Source: Lachnospiraceae bacterium
Lineage (GTDB): Bacteria; Bacillota; Clostridia; Lachnospirales; Lachnospiraceae
Assembly: GCA_017431345.1 (NCBI GenBank)
Contig: JAFRLH010000005.1
Location: 1-64,000, forward strand
Direction: 5' to 3'
DNA length: 64,000 nucleotides
Every line of letters starts with the position of its first letter. The stretch's first letter is position 1. This document shows, in pieces, positions 1-8,411 of this stretch. Made by a program: the position numbers and the translations under genes. The notes beneath the pieces are model-generated. The model had not been told where the DNA came from, did no database searches, and saw nothing but the letters and a program-made list of their open reading frames with translations.

Positions 1-34
1 CATAGTTCAAAAACCTCCATATAAAGATTATATA

Positions 35-75
35 CCATTATTTAGTATTACGCAAGAGAAAATACTAAATAATGG
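35..75. repeat. Perfect 15-bp inverted repeat
   Basis: The arms CCATTATTTAGTATT (35-49) and its exact reverse complement (61-75) flank an 11-base loop. The sequence is AT-rich and lies in a stretch without a gene. It could be a hairpin, an operator or the remnant end of a mobile element. Nothing nearby decides between these. Confidence 0.7.
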
Positions 76-76
76 A

Positions 77-108
77 CAAAAAAATCCGCCAAGCACAAGG
101 CCTAGCGG
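77..108 (-). terminator. Probable intrinsic terminator on the minus strand
   Basis: Read leftwards, CCGCTAGG pairs with CTTGGCGG (with wobble pairs) and is followed by ATTTTTTT. It would end a leftward transcript, but no intact gene lies to its right before position 367. Only a startless open stretch of about 41 codons ends at 124. Confidence 0.45.
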
Positions 109-297
109 TATGTTTTGATTTATTCAGCTGTCAAAGAGCCGGATGTCAACAGTCATATCCTTACGCTTTCGACATGCAGTTACGAATTTTCCAATGCCAG
201 ATTCGTGCTGTACGGCATACTTACAGAAGTACCGAAGAAGAATAAAAAATGACAGTCAAAGGGGAACAGATTCCGGTCTGTTCCCCTTTCCTGCTGT
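109..297. other. Intergenic stretch with a hairpin
   Basis: No gene can be supported here. A startless minus-strand open stretch of about 41 codons ends at 124-126 and may be a degraded gene end. A perfect 13-bp stem, AAAGGGGAACAGA (258-270) with TCTGTTCCCCTTT (277-289), looks like a terminator for a gene left of the window or for leftward transcription. Confidence 0.4.
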
Positions 298-326
298 TTG
301 ACAAACACACACTTGTAGCATAATAT
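298..326 (+). promoter_or_regulatory. Promoter of the secreted cysteine peptidase
   Basis: TTGACA (298-303), a 17-base spacer and TAATAT (321-326) match a vegetative sigma-A promoter. It lies 42 bases before the preferred start codon at 368. Confidence 0.6.
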
Positions 327-367
327 ATAAATGTCGCAGTATGTTCCTTTGTCGAAGAGGTATTTTT

Positions 368-3310
368 ATGAGAGCATTGCGGAGAAGCATTCCGTTATTC
401 CTTATTATTATTTTTTCGCTGCTGTCTGTCCCGCAGGCTGCCAGGGCGGCATATTCGACTGCAAAAAAGGATTATGTTAAAGGCAGAGAACTGACGCCGG
501 CCGAAATCGCGAAGCAGAAAGCGGGCGAACCGAAGCTTAAGAAGGACCCGGAAGTGGATATAGTACCGGATTCTTCCGCCGTTCCGCATGCGGGAGCCGT
601 GAGTCTGCCGTCTGCTTATGATGCCCGGAAAAAGAAGATCATCACACCTGTCAGAAGTCAGCAGGGAGATCAGACCTGCTGGGCTTTTTCAGCAATCTCG
701 TCTGCAGAGACTTCCATCCTGCGGCAGGGACTCAGTATATCGGGAAGCAAGGCGTCTGTATCCGCACTGGATCTGTCAGAGCTGCAGCTGATCTATTTTT
801 TCTACCATAATCAGCCGGATCAGGCCGGAGGCCTGGAAGGAGACGGGACCGAAGCGCTTGGCACGGATTTCCTGGACCGTGGGGGAAGCGGCATCTTCAC
901 GACGTTCGCTCTTGCGAACTGGACCGGCGTCACTGAAGAAAGCAATACTGCGTCGTATAATGCTGCCTCGCCATCCCTGCGTCTGCCGATCTCCATGTCC
1001 AGAAGCATGGACGTTGCGCATATGCAGCACGCCATCTGGGTGGATATGGGGGACAGGGACCTGGTCAAGGAGATGATCTATAAATACGGCAATGTCGGCG
1101 TGAGCATTTATTATCAGGAAGGCTATTTCAACTTCAGTACGGCCGCCTATTGCAGCGCTTACTATAATACACAGACCAACCATGCCGTTAATATCATCGG
1201 ATGGGATGATCATTATTCGAAGAACAATTTCAAAAAGCCGAGAAAGAATGACGGGGCATGGCTTGTCAGGAACAGCTACGGACCGGACTGGGGAAATAAG
1301 GGATATTTCTGGCTGTCCTACGAAGAACCGTCCATCAAAAAGGATTCGTTCGGTTATATCTATGAATTTGAACCGGCCGACAACTATGATTACAATTATC
1401 AGTATGATGGATCCTGCGGCTATCAGTATACGGAAGTGAAAGCAGGACAGGCGGTCGCAAATATCTTCGAAGCTTCCTCCTCCGAGTTTGAGAAACTTTC
1501 CGCTGTCTCCATTGCAAACTATTCCAACAATGTGAAATACAGTCTTCAGATTTATAAGGATCCGGATCCGAAGGATCCCGAAAGCGGCACGCCGATGCTG
1601 TCTTCCCCGCAGACGGGGACGCTGGCATATACCGGCTATTCGACCATTCCGATCCTGCAGGACGGTGTGATCTTTGAACGCGGGGATACATTCTCGGTCG
1701 TGTTCACGCTTTCTTCCGGAAGCGGCGGCCCGGTACAGATCTTCTCGGATGAGACGTATGTCAACGGCAGCTGGATCTCTTTCACCAACAGGACAAATGC
1801 CGGTGAGAGCTTCCTGAAGCAGCGCGGCAAATGGTATGATCTTGGCGTAGACAGCCAGGTGAAGAAGCTCTCCGAACCGGACAGGACGGACAGCGAGAAG
1901 AGAAAACGTACGATCAGGATCAAAGCGTTCTGCGACCGTTCACGGGCAGAGCCTGTAAACAGTATTAAACTCGGCAAAAAGTCGCTGAAGCTGAACTGCG
2001 GAAGCACTAAAACGCTTTCTGCTTCGGTCACCACTTCCTATAGCGGAGACTATTCCGTGATATGGACGTCCGATCATGAGGAGATCGCTTCTGTCAGCAA
2101 TGGAAAGATCAGGGCAAAAGCCCCGGGTACGGCAGTGATCTCTGCAAGAGTAGGCCATGTCGTTGCTTCCTGTACAGTCTATGTTGTCTTTGATGCGGTC
2201 ACTATGAAGAGTGCGAAGGCGGCCGCTTATAACACGATCACTGTCAAATGGAACGAATTGCCGGGCGCAGAGGGCTATCAGATTTACAGAAAGAGCGGGA
2301 AAGGATCCTGGGAGGAACTCGCTGCGGTTTCCTCTGCGAAGACGAAATACAAGGATAAGACCGTAAAAGACGAGAAAACAAAATATACCTATACCGTCAG
2401 GGCTTACTTTACATCCGGGAATTCGAAGATCCTGGGGCAGTACGATGCTTCCGGATTGTCTGCGTATGCCAGACCGGATACGGTGAAGATCGTCTCTGCT
2501 GCGGCGACGGCCAAAGGCATAAAGATCAAGTGGAAGAAAACGACCTGCAGCGGCTATACCGTATACAGGAAGGATGGAGGAAGCTGGAAGGAGATCGGCA
2601 CGGTATCCGGAAAGAAAAAGGTATCCTTTACTGACACAAAAGCAGCCGGTGGAAAGAAGTATACTTATACGGTGAAGGCCTTCTTCCGGTCCGGAACGAA
2701 GACGGCAGGCGGCAAATATAACAAGAAGGGCATCCGTGTGAAGATGGCGCCGGAAAAGATCATTCCGGAGGCGGTGACGTCTGAAAAGAAAGGCCTCAGG
2801 CTGACGTGGAAGCCGGCCGATGTATCCGGTTATGAGATCTACAGACGTACCGGAAGCGCTTCGTATAAACTGATAAAGACCTTAAAATCCGGGAAAAAGG
2901 GTTCTTATCTGGACAGGAAAGTGAAATACGGCACCTCCTACCGCTATGCTGTCAGAGCCTTCTTTACCATGGATGGGAAAAAGGTTTACGGGAAGCTGTA
3001 CAAAAAAGGCATCAAGGCCAAACGGGTCCCGCAGACGCCGGTGCTGAAAACTGTACAGAAAACCGGGAACGGCCTTACTGTTTCCTGGGAGAAGGCATAC
3101 GGCGCGGACGGATATCTGGTGTACAGGAAGACGCAGGATACGAACTGGGAGCAGATCGCGAAGCTGTCTTCGCCGAAGACCCTGTCCTATACAGATTCCT
3201 CTGCTGAAGCAGGGAAAGTCTATTCCTATACAGTAAAAGCGTACAGGACCGTGAAAGGCAAAAAAACAGTCAGCGGATATGATGAGAAAGGCGCTGCGGG
3301 CAAAAAATAA
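368..3310 (+). CDS. Secreted papain-family (C1A) cysteine peptidase with Ig-like and FN3-like repeats
   Basis: A 980-residue exported protease, probably retained at the cell surface. A signal peptide (residues 1-27, ending around AARA) is followed by a C1 peptidase domain. The catalytic Cys is in QTCWAF (Cys104), the His in NHAVNIIGWDD (about 271) and the Asn in LVRNSYGPDWGNKGYFWLSY (about 302). A lectin-like domain typical of clostridial C1 proteins comes next, then a BIG2-type Ig domain (about 531-607) and four FN3-like units to the C-terminus, each with a core like GYxIYRK and YTYTVRAYF. The start at 368 was chosen over the ATG at 341 because GAAGAGG sits 8 bases upstream of it. No LPXTG motif is visible, so attachment may rely on the repeats. 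The active site is intact; the substrate is unknown. Confidence 0.88.
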   Translation: MRALRRSIPLFLIIIFSLLSVPQAARAAYSTAKKDYVKGRELTPAEIAKQKAGEPKLKKDPEVDIVPDSSAVPHAGAVSLPSAYDARKKKIITPVRSQQGDQTCWAFSAISSAETSILRQGLSISGSKASVSALDLSELQLIYFFYHNQPDQAGGLEGDGTEALGTDFLDRGGSGIFTTFALANWTGVTEESNTASYNAASPSLRLPISMSRSMDVAHMQHAIWVDMGDRDLVKEMIYKYGNVGVSIYYQEGYFNFSTAAYCSAYYNTQTNHAVNIIGWDDHYSKNNFKKPRKNDGAWLVRNSYGPDWGNKGYFWLSYEEPSIKKDSFGYIYEFEPADNYDYNYQYDGSCGYQYTEVKAGQAVANIFEASSSEFEKLSAVSIANYSNNVKYSLQIYKDPDPKDPESGTPMLSSPQTGTLAYTGYSTIPILQDGVIFERGDTFSVVFTLSSGSGGPVQIFSDETYVNGSWISFTNRTNAGESFLKQRGKWYDLGVDSQVKKLSEPDRTDSEKRKRTIRIKAFCDRSRAEPVNSIKLGKKSLKLNCGSTKTLSASVTTSYSGDYSVIWTSDHEEIASVSNGKIRAKAPGTAVISARVGHVVASCTVYVVFDAVTMKSAKAAAYNTITVKWNELPGAEGYQIYRKSGKGSWEELAAVSSAKTKYKDKTVKDEKTKYTYTVRAYFTSGNSKILGQYDASGLSAYARPDTVKIVSAAATAKGIKIKWKKTTCSGYTVYRKDGGSWKEIGTVSGKKKVSFTDTKAAGGKKYTYTVKAFFRSGTKTAGGKYNKKGIRVKMAPEKIIPEAVTSEKKGLRLTWKPADVSGYEIYRRTGSASYKLIKTLKSGKKGSYLDRKVKYGTSYRYAVRAFFTMDGKKVYGKLYKKGIKAKRVPQTPVLKTVQKTGNGLTVSWEKAYGADGYLVYRKTQDTNWEQIAKLSSPKTLSYTDSSAEAGKVYSYTVKAYRTVKGKKTVSGYDEKGAAGKK

Positions 3311-3334
3311 AGGACAGGAATTTACTTCCTGTCC
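3311..3334 (-). terminator. Terminator enclosing the stop codon of the LspA-like gene
   Basis: AGGACAGGAA pairs with TTCCTGTCC, and the minus strand continues into TTTATTTTTT. The TAA stop of the minus-strand gene (3322-3324) lies in the loop. The hairpin sits between two convergent genes. Confidence 0.65.
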
Positions 3335-3798
3335 CTGCCTGAAAACGCCGATAAAAGGTATAGTATACTGCCGGAGAGGATCATCAGATCGCCGAGGTTA
3401 AAGTATATATTCCGGATCTTTTTTACCGGCAGACTGAAATAATCCACTACATAACCGTACTTTATACGGTCTCTGAAATTGCTGGCCGCCCCGGCGGCGA
3501 TCAGGTTTGCTGATAAGCTCTTGACGGCGCCTTCGCGTCCGCCCAGGGCTTTTCTGTTTTCCAGCATAAAAAAGGACAGGAGGCTTCCGGTGAAAACTGC
3601 AACCGCCTGGGGATCCTCCTTCCCGTGCCCCATCAGGATGCCGGGATTATGGATCGTTTTAAGACGGATCCCTGTGCCGCCGAGATTTTTCGCGGCAGGA
3701 CTGCCGGCGTTCTTTTCCGCGCGGTCTTTCAGATTCCCGTCTATCGCTGCAAGGACCGCTGCTGCAGGATAGTGTTTTAATACTCTGTCGATCAGCAT
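3322..3798 (-). CDS. Signal peptidase II (LspA)-like membrane protein, divergent
   Basis: A 158-residue protein resembling the lipoprotein signal peptidase family. The two family aspartate motifs are recognisable: NFRDR (Asp110) and YFNLGD (Asp137). GYVVDYF follows the first, and HNPG (50-53) resembles the family's N-G motif. The first membrane helix usual in LspA is poor: residues 1-62 are polar, and hydrophobic segments are clear only near 64-80, 95-108 and 135-152. It is therefore more likely a divergent paralogue than the housekeeping enzyme. It is transcribed divergently from the trigger-factor-like lipoprotein and converges on the protease. Activity is not certain. Confidence 0.6.
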   Translation of the reverse strand: MLIDRVLKHYPAAAVLAAIDGNLKDRAEKNAGSPAAKNLGGTGIRLKTIHNPGILMGHGKEDPQAVAVFTGSLLSFFMLENRKALGGREGAVKSLSANLIAAGAASNFRDRIKYGYVVDYFSLPVKKIRNIYFNLGDLMILSGSILYLLSAFSGRDRK

Positions 3799-3869
3799 GA
3801 TTATTACCCCGTTCTTTCTTTTCCGTTCACGGATATCATACCATAAATTTTTTTGTTCACAAAGATTTC

Positions 3870-3899
3870 TTACATTTTTCGGGAAATGTGATGTATACT
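3870..3899 (+). promoter_or_regulatory. Promoter of the trigger-factor-like lipoprotein
   Basis: TTACAT (3870-3875), an 18-base spacer and TATACT (3894-3899) lie 48 bases before the start codon. The -35 is weak and the -10 good. Confidence 0.45.
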
Positions 3900-3946
3900 G
3901 TGAGAGACAGTCAAAAAGTATTAACCATACACGGAGGAAAATGGAT

Positions 3947-5314
3947 ATGGCAAAAAAGATTTCTGTTCTTTTTCTTGTTCTTGCACTCGCATTCTCACTG
4001 GCTGCCTGCAGCGGAAAGAAAGATTCCGGACAGGAGGAGACTGTTTCGGCGGAGACAGAGACAGAGAGTGAAGAAGAACTGGATGAAGCAGATCTTGATG
4101 AGGATGAGGAGATCGTGGTCGCGGACTATGATCCTTTTGAATATGTCACGCTGGGCGCCTATACCGGTCTTACTGCGGATATCGTGAAGACCGAGGTGAC
4201 CGATGAGGATGTAGAACTGCAGATCGAGACGGATCTGGAGGAGTTCTCTGAAGAAAAAGATAAGGAAGATGCAGCCGAGGAAGAAGATTATGCGGTGATC
4301 TCCTATACTGTGAAGGTCGACGGCACAGAGGAAGAAGATCTGGCTGTCGATGATACAGAGATCGTTCTGGGCTGGGGCGATGCCGGCGAAGAGATCGAAA
4401 ATGCTGTGATCGGACATAAGGCCGGCGAGAAAGTCCAGGCCTCCATGGAACTGGATGAATCTTTCGGCGAGGATTACGAAGGAAAGACCGGTGAATTCGA
4501 TATCAGCATCGGCAGAGTATATACTTTTGTGACACCGGAACTGACAGATGAATTCGTAAAGGAAAATCTGGATTACGATACGGTAGATGCCTATAAGGAA
4601 GGCGTAAAGAAGAACCTTGCTGCCGACATGACCATGTCCTCAAGACAGGAAGCCGGGGAGAATCTGCTTTCCCAGGTCACTGCAGCTTCAGAATGCAAAG
4701 GATATCCGGAGGATCTTTATGAAAGCGTGAGCCGGTCTACAGAAGAGATGTACGAATCCTATGCTGCCATGTTCGGCGCGGAGAGAGAAGATCTGATCTC
4801 GGATGAGGACCTGGAAAAGGCGGTCAAGGATGAAGTGAACGCTGCGATGGTCTTAAAAGCACTTGCAAGGAAGGAAAACGTAGAGCTTTCCGAGGAAGAA
4901 TACAAGAAATATCTGGAGGATAACTGCAGCGAATACGGCTTTGAATCTGCTGAAGAACTCGAAGAAGCTTACGGCGAGAAGGAGCTGAGAGACGAAGCGG
5001 CAAGGGAAAAAGTGCTTGCATGGCTTCTTGACAACAATCAGCTCAATGAACTTTCCCAGGAAGAATACGATGCCAAATACGGCGCCGATACCGATGAAGA
5101 AATGGAAGAGGGAGAGGAATTCGAGGAACTCGACGAGGAAGAATTCGAGGATGAATCTGAAGAAGAATCCGAAGAGTCTGATGAGATGGATGAGGCGGAG
5201 GAAGCGGATGAGGAAGAAGAGGAAGAGGAAGAGCCGGAAGTGGTAGAGGATCTTACCGGTGAAGAAGCCGATGAAGCGGATACCGCAGCAGAGGAAACGG
5301 GAACTGCGCAGTAA
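3947..5314 (+). CDS. Trigger-factor-like (FKBP-type) foldase lipoprotein with long acidic tail
   Basis: A 455-residue lipoprotein. The signal peptide ends in the lipobox LAAC, followed by an acidic linker. An FKBP/trigger-factor-like PPIase domain comes next (around VKVDGTEEEDLAVDD and the GHKAGEKVQ segment), then a helical trigger-factor C-terminal-type chaperone domain. The last 80 or so residues are almost entirely Glu/Asp with Ser. The start at 3947 gives a 9-base spacing to GGAGG; the ATG at 3941 would be too close. By family it should assist folding of exported proteins on the outer membrane face. The acidic tail could bind Ca2+ or basic clients; that is inference. Confidence 0.8.
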   Translation: MAKKISVLFLVLALAFSLAACSGKKDSGQEETVSAETETESEEELDEADLDEDEEIVVADYDPFEYVTLGAYTGLTADIVKTEVTDEDVELQIETDLEEFSEEKDKEDAAEEEDYAVISYTVKVDGTEEEDLAVDDTEIVLGWGDAGEEIENAVIGHKAGEKVQASMELDESFGEDYEGKTGEFDISIGRVYTFVTPELTDEFVKENLDYDTVDAYKEGVKKNLAADMTMSSRQEAGENLLSQVTAASECKGYPEDLYESVSRSTEEMYESYAAMFGAEREDLISDEDLEKAVKDEVNAAMVLKALARKENVELSEEEYKKYLEDNCSEYGFESAEELEEAYGEKELRDEAAREKVLAWLLDNNQLNELSQEEYDAKYGADTDEEMEEGEEFEELDEEEFEDESEEESEESDEMDEAEEADEEEEEEEEPEVVEDLTGEEADEADTAAEETGTAQ

Positions 5315-5330
5315 GCACAGTACAAATAAG

Positions 5331-5360
5331 AAGGGAAATGGCCGAGACCATTTCCCTTTT
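5331..5360 (+). terminator. Intrinsic terminator of the lipoprotein gene
   Basis: AAGGGAAATGG pairs with CCATTTCCCTT around the loop CCGAGA and is followed by TTCC. It starts 16 bases after the stop codon. Confidence 0.75.
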
Positions 5361-5512
5361 CCTGCCCTTTCACTCCTTACGGAAAGAGGATAATATTCAC
5401 TGGGATAATTCCTGCAGGCGGCGCCCGCAGTAAATTCATAATAAGAAATCCTCTGCTGTTTGTCAATAGAATTGTGAAAGAAATGGGAAGATTTTGTGTC
5501 CGGGAGGGAAAA

Positions 5513-6565
5513 ATGAGTTTCAGGGATTATGTCAGAAAAGTGGATCCTTACGTGCCGGGAGAACAGCCGCGAAGCAGCAGTGTGATAAAGCTGAATACAA
5601 ATGAAAATCCGTATCCGCCTTCGCCCGAAGTGCTGAAGGCTATGGAAGGCGTGTCCCTGGATTCCCTGAAATTGTATCCGGATCCGGACTGCACACAGCT
5701 GCGGCATGCTATAGCAGAGAATTTCGGCGTAAAGGACGATCAGGTGTTTGTCGGTGTAGGCACGGACGACGTCCTCGCGATGGCATTCATGACTTTCTTT
5801 AACAGCGGGAAACCGATCCTGTTTCCTGACATCAGCTATGCTTTTTATGAAGTGTGGGCGAACATGCTGGGGATTCCCTATGAAAAGAAACCGCTTACCG
5901 AAGAATTCCGGATCAATGCGGAAGATTATGCCGGAGAGAACGGGGGGATCGTTTTTCCCAATCCGAATGCGCCGACGTCGATCCTCGAGCCGGCATCATT
6001 CATTGAAGGCATCCTCAGGAAAAACAGGGACAGTCTGGTCATCATTGACGAAGCCTATATTGATTTCGGCGGGGAATCGGTGATTCCGCTCGTGGACAGA
6101 TATGACAACCTGCTGGTCACGCAGACATTTTCCAAATCCAGGTCTCTGGCGGGAATGCGGATCGGATTCGCCATTGGAAGCCCGGAGCTGATCGGATATA
6201 TGATGAGCGTAAGGAATTCCTATAATTCCTATACCATGAACAGAACTGCGCTTGCGGCAGGGGTCGCGGCGATACAGGATACCGAATATTTTGAAAAGAC
6301 CCGGAAGGCCGTGATCCGGACCAGGCAGCACGCGGTAAACAGGCTTCGGGAACTCGGATTCACCGGTCCGGCGCCTGCCGGCAATTTCCTGTTCACAGCG
6401 CATGAAACGGTTCCTGCGAAAGAGATCTTTTCGAAGCTGAAGGACAGAGGGATCTATGTAAGATATTTCAGCAAGCCCCGCATTGACAATTATCTGCGGA
6501 TCACTGTCGGAACGGACAGGGAGATGGAAAAGCTGTATGAAGCGCTTGCATCGATCCTGCAATAA
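5513..6565 (+). CDS. hisC: Histidinol-phosphate aminotransferase
   Basis: A 350-residue class I/II PLP aminotransferase that makes histidinol phosphate from imidazole acetol phosphate and glutamate in histidine synthesis. Visible features are the N-terminal LNTNENPYPPSPEV, NPNAPTS, the DEAYIDFGG segment and the lysine segment QTFSKSRSLAGMRIG (PLP Lys near 208). RYFSKPRIDNYLRITVG closes the protein as is typical of HisC. The ATG at 5513 follows GGGAGGG; an upstream GTG at 5474 is less likely. It stands alone, 47 kb from hisZ/hisG/hisIE in this window. Some homologues also act on aromatic amino acids, which would fit the nearby aryl-acid genes. Confidence 0.88.
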   Translation: MSFRDYVRKVDPYVPGEQPRSSSVIKLNTNENPYPPSPEVLKAMEGVSLDSLKLYPDPDCTQLRHAIAENFGVKDDQVFVGVGTDDVLAMAFMTFFNSGKPILFPDISYAFYEVWANMLGIPYEKKPLTEEFRINAEDYAGENGGIVFPNPNAPTSILEPASFIEGILRKNRDSLVIIDEAYIDFGGESVIPLVDRYDNLLVTQTFSKSRSLAGMRIGFAIGSPELIGYMMSVRNSYNSYTMNRTALAAGVAAIQDTEYFEKTRKAVIRTRQHAVNRLRELGFTGPAPAGNFLFTAHETVPAKEIFSKLKDRGIYVRYFSKPRIDNYLRITVGTDREMEKLYEALASILQ

Positions 6566-6628
6566 CACGTGCGTATGGGAATGACGAAAAAAATATTCCG
6601 GTTTTTTCGGATTTCCTGAAAAAAACAC

Positions 6629-6656
6629 TTGCAAAAAATCCGGAACGGAGTATAAT
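6629..6656 (+). promoter_or_regulatory. tRNA-Gln promoter
   Basis: TTGCAA (6629-6634), a 16-base spacer and TATAAT (6651-6656) lie 18 bases upstream of the tRNA. Confidence 0.7.
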
Positions 6657-6674
6657 AATCCTTGCGTTTCGCAT

Positions 6675-6746
6675 TGGGCTATCGCCAAACGGTAAGGCAA
6701 CGGACTCTGACTCCGTCATTTCAAGGTTCGAATCCTTGTAGCCCAG
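6675..6746 (+). tRNA. tRNA-Gln (anticodon CTG)
   Basis: The sequence folds as a cloverleaf. The acceptor stem is TGGGCTA with TAGCCCA, the D stem GCC/GGC and the anticodon stem ACGGA/TCCGT with loop CTCTGAC, giving anticodon CTG. The T arm contains GGTTCGAATCC. The discriminator base is G and the CCA end is not encoded. Confidence 0.93.
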
Positions 6747-6752
6747 CTGATC

Positions 6753-6784
6753 GACCCTTGTAAGATGTTACAAGGGTCTTTTTT
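6753..6784 (+). terminator. Terminator of tRNA-Gln
   Basis: GACCCTTGTAA pairs with TTACAAGGGTC around a short loop and is followed by six T residues. Confidence 0.88.
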
Positions 6785-6835
6785 ATGGCATGACCAGGGG
6801 AGGGAGGCTTTTCCGGCCGTGTCCTGAGGTGGAAG

Positions 6836-7549
6836 ATGTACAGAAGAACTGACAGGGTAAGATTCAGCGAGATGGGCGCAGACGGAAAGATGCGGCTGTC
6901 TTCTCTTATGGACGCACTGCAGGATTGTTCCGATGCCCAGTCCGAGGCACTCGGTATCGGCTATTCCTGGCTGAAAGCCAGGAACAGGGGATGGATCCTG
7001 CTGCACTGGCATGTGGTCATAGACCGTTATCCGGAAAACCGGGAAGAGTATACTGTGGAGACCAGGCCCTGGAAATTCGAGCATTTCCTCGGTCACAGGA
7101 ACTTCGCAGTCTATGATAAGGACGGCACATCCATTGTAAAGGCGAATTCAAGATGGTGCTTTATGGATACGGAGAGAATGCGCCCGGTCAGGCCGCTGCC
7201 GGAGGAATCGGGGCCGTACGGAGTGGATCCGAGGCTCGATATGGAATACCTGACAGAAAAGAGAATACCGCTGCCGCAGGATATGCGGACGCTGGAGAAG
7301 ATTACTGTCACAAAGGATCTTCTTGATCTGAATGAACATGTCAATAATGTAAAATATATCGCGATGGCGGACAGACTTCTGCCGGGAAGCTTTAAGACAA
7401 AGGAACTGAAAGCCGAGTACAGGAATGCCGCAAAGGAAGGCGATGTGATCATACCGATGATCGGAGAGCATGACGGATGGCAGACGATAAGCCTGAATGA
7501 CGAAAACGGCAGGATATACGCTGTGGTCGCACTGCGGGACGGAGAATAA
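6836..7549 (+). CDS. Acyl-ACP thioesterase
   Basis: A 237-residue double hot-dog thioesterase that releases fatty acids from acyl carrier protein in the cytoplasm. The N-terminal half has the family pattern of YRRTDRVRFSEMGADGKMRL, GIGYSWLKARNRGWILLHWH and FEHFLGHRNFAVYD. The second half has LDLNEHVNNVKYIAMADRLL, which carries the Asn/His catalytic-type motif (NEHVNN), and ends near EYRNAAKEGDVI. The ribosome binding site GAGGTGGA precedes the ATG. The stop abuts the cvfB start by one base, so the two genes are probably co-transcribed. Confidence 0.87.
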   Translation: MYRRTDRVRFSEMGADGKMRLSSLMDALQDCSDAQSEALGIGYSWLKARNRGWILLHWHVVIDRYPENREEYTVETRPWKFEHFLGHRNFAVYDKDGTSIVKANSRWCFMDTERMRPVRPLPEESGPYGVDPRLDMEYLTEKRIPLPQDMRTLEKITVTKDLLDLNEHVNNVKYIAMADRLLPGSFKTKELKAEYRNAAKEGDVIIPMIGEHDGWQTISLNDENGRIYAVVALRDGE

Positions 7550-7550
7550 G

Positions 7551-8384
7551 ATGTTTGAAATAGGCAGATACCAGAAACTGTATATAAAGGAAATCAATGC
7601 TTCCGGCGCGCTTCTTGCAAGAAACGATGCGCCGGCGGTCACCCTTCTGCTGCCGGGAAAGCAGATCCCGGAAGATGCACACGTGGGCAGTGCACTGGAT
7701 GTGTTTGTCTACAGGGATTCGGAGGACAGGCTGATCGCTACAACAAAGAAGCCGGCGATCACGCTCGGAGAGCTTAAGATGCTTACGGTCGCTGAAGTGA
7801 CGGAAATCGGTGCCTTTCTTTCCTGGGGCCTGGATAAGGATCTTTTCCTGCCGTTCAGCGAACAGAAAGGAAAACTGACACCCGGGAAAAAAGTCCTGGC
7901 AGGGCTCTACGTGGATAAAAGCGGGAGACTCTGTGCAAGCATGCGCATCAGTAGGTTCCTGTCAGAGGAGTCTCCGTATAAGCCGGGAGACAAAGTAACA
8001 GGCATTGTTTATTCGACGGCAGAGGAGATTGGTGCCTTTGTCGCCGTGGACGGAAAATATTACGGCCTGATCCCGTCCCAGGAACTTTATACGAAGGTGA
8101 AGATCGGTGACGAGATAAAAGCCAGGGTGCTTAAAGTGAGGCCGGACGGGAAGCTGAATCTTTCCGCCAGAAAGAAAGCCTATGCGCAGATGCGCGACGA
8201 CGCCCAGGCGCTGCTCGCTGTGATCGATTCATTCGGCGGAGAACTTCCCTTTGGGGAAGAGGCGTCACCCGAAAAGATCAAAGAGGAACTGGGGCTTAGC
8301 AAAGCTGCTTTCAAGCGGGCGGTAGGCCAGCTCCTGAAGCAGAAGAAAATAGAAAAGACCGGCACAGGCATCAGACGTATCTGA
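7551..8384 (+). CDS. cvfB: S1 RNA-binding protein of the CvfB/YitL family
   Basis: A 277-residue cytoplasmic protein with S1-like OB folds and a C-terminal winged helix. Residues 1-65 and 70-135 form two S1-like folds (AEVTEIGAFLSWG is typical). A third canonical S1 domain (GDKVTGIVYSTAEEIGAFVA) follows near 145-210, and SPEKIKEELGLSKAAFKRAV begins the winged helix. In Staphylococcus, CvfB is an RNA-binding virulence regulator; the role here is unknown. It starts one base after the thioesterase stop. The ATG at 7551 fits the family N-terminus. Confidence 0.85.
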   Translation: MFEIGRYQKLYIKEINASGALLARNDAPAVTLLLPGKQIPEDAHVGSALDVFVYRDSEDRLIATTKKPAITLGELKMLTVAEVTEIGAFLSWGLDKDLFLPFSEQKGKLTPGKKVLAGLYVDKSGRLCASMRISRFLSEESPYKPGDKVTGIVYSTAEEIGAFVAVDGKYYGLIPSQELYTKVKIGDEIKARVLKVRPDGKLNLSARKKAYAQMRDDAQALLAVIDSFGGELPFGEEASPEKIKEELGLSKAAFKRAVGQLLKQKKIEKTGTGIRRI

Positions 8385-8400
8385 TGTGCGGCGGTCTTTT
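8353..8400. terminator. Bidirectional terminator between cvfB and the XRE gene
   Basis: AAAAGACCG and CGGTCTTTT pair around an inner ATCAGACGTATCTGAT palindrome. A and T tracts at both ends suit convergent transcription. The cvfB stop codon is inside the hairpin. Confidence 0.7.
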
Positions 8401-8411
8401 CCGGGGGACGG

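Noticed and set aside
124-252. HPr-like gene fragment on the minus strand
   Set aside because: Resemblance of a short segment (IGKFVTACRKRKDMTVDI) to HPr-like proteins is too weak and has no start codon. It is not listed as a gene.
5038-5373. Serine-rich minus-strand frame
   Set aside because: It is the antisense of the Glu/Asp tail of the foldase lipoprotein.
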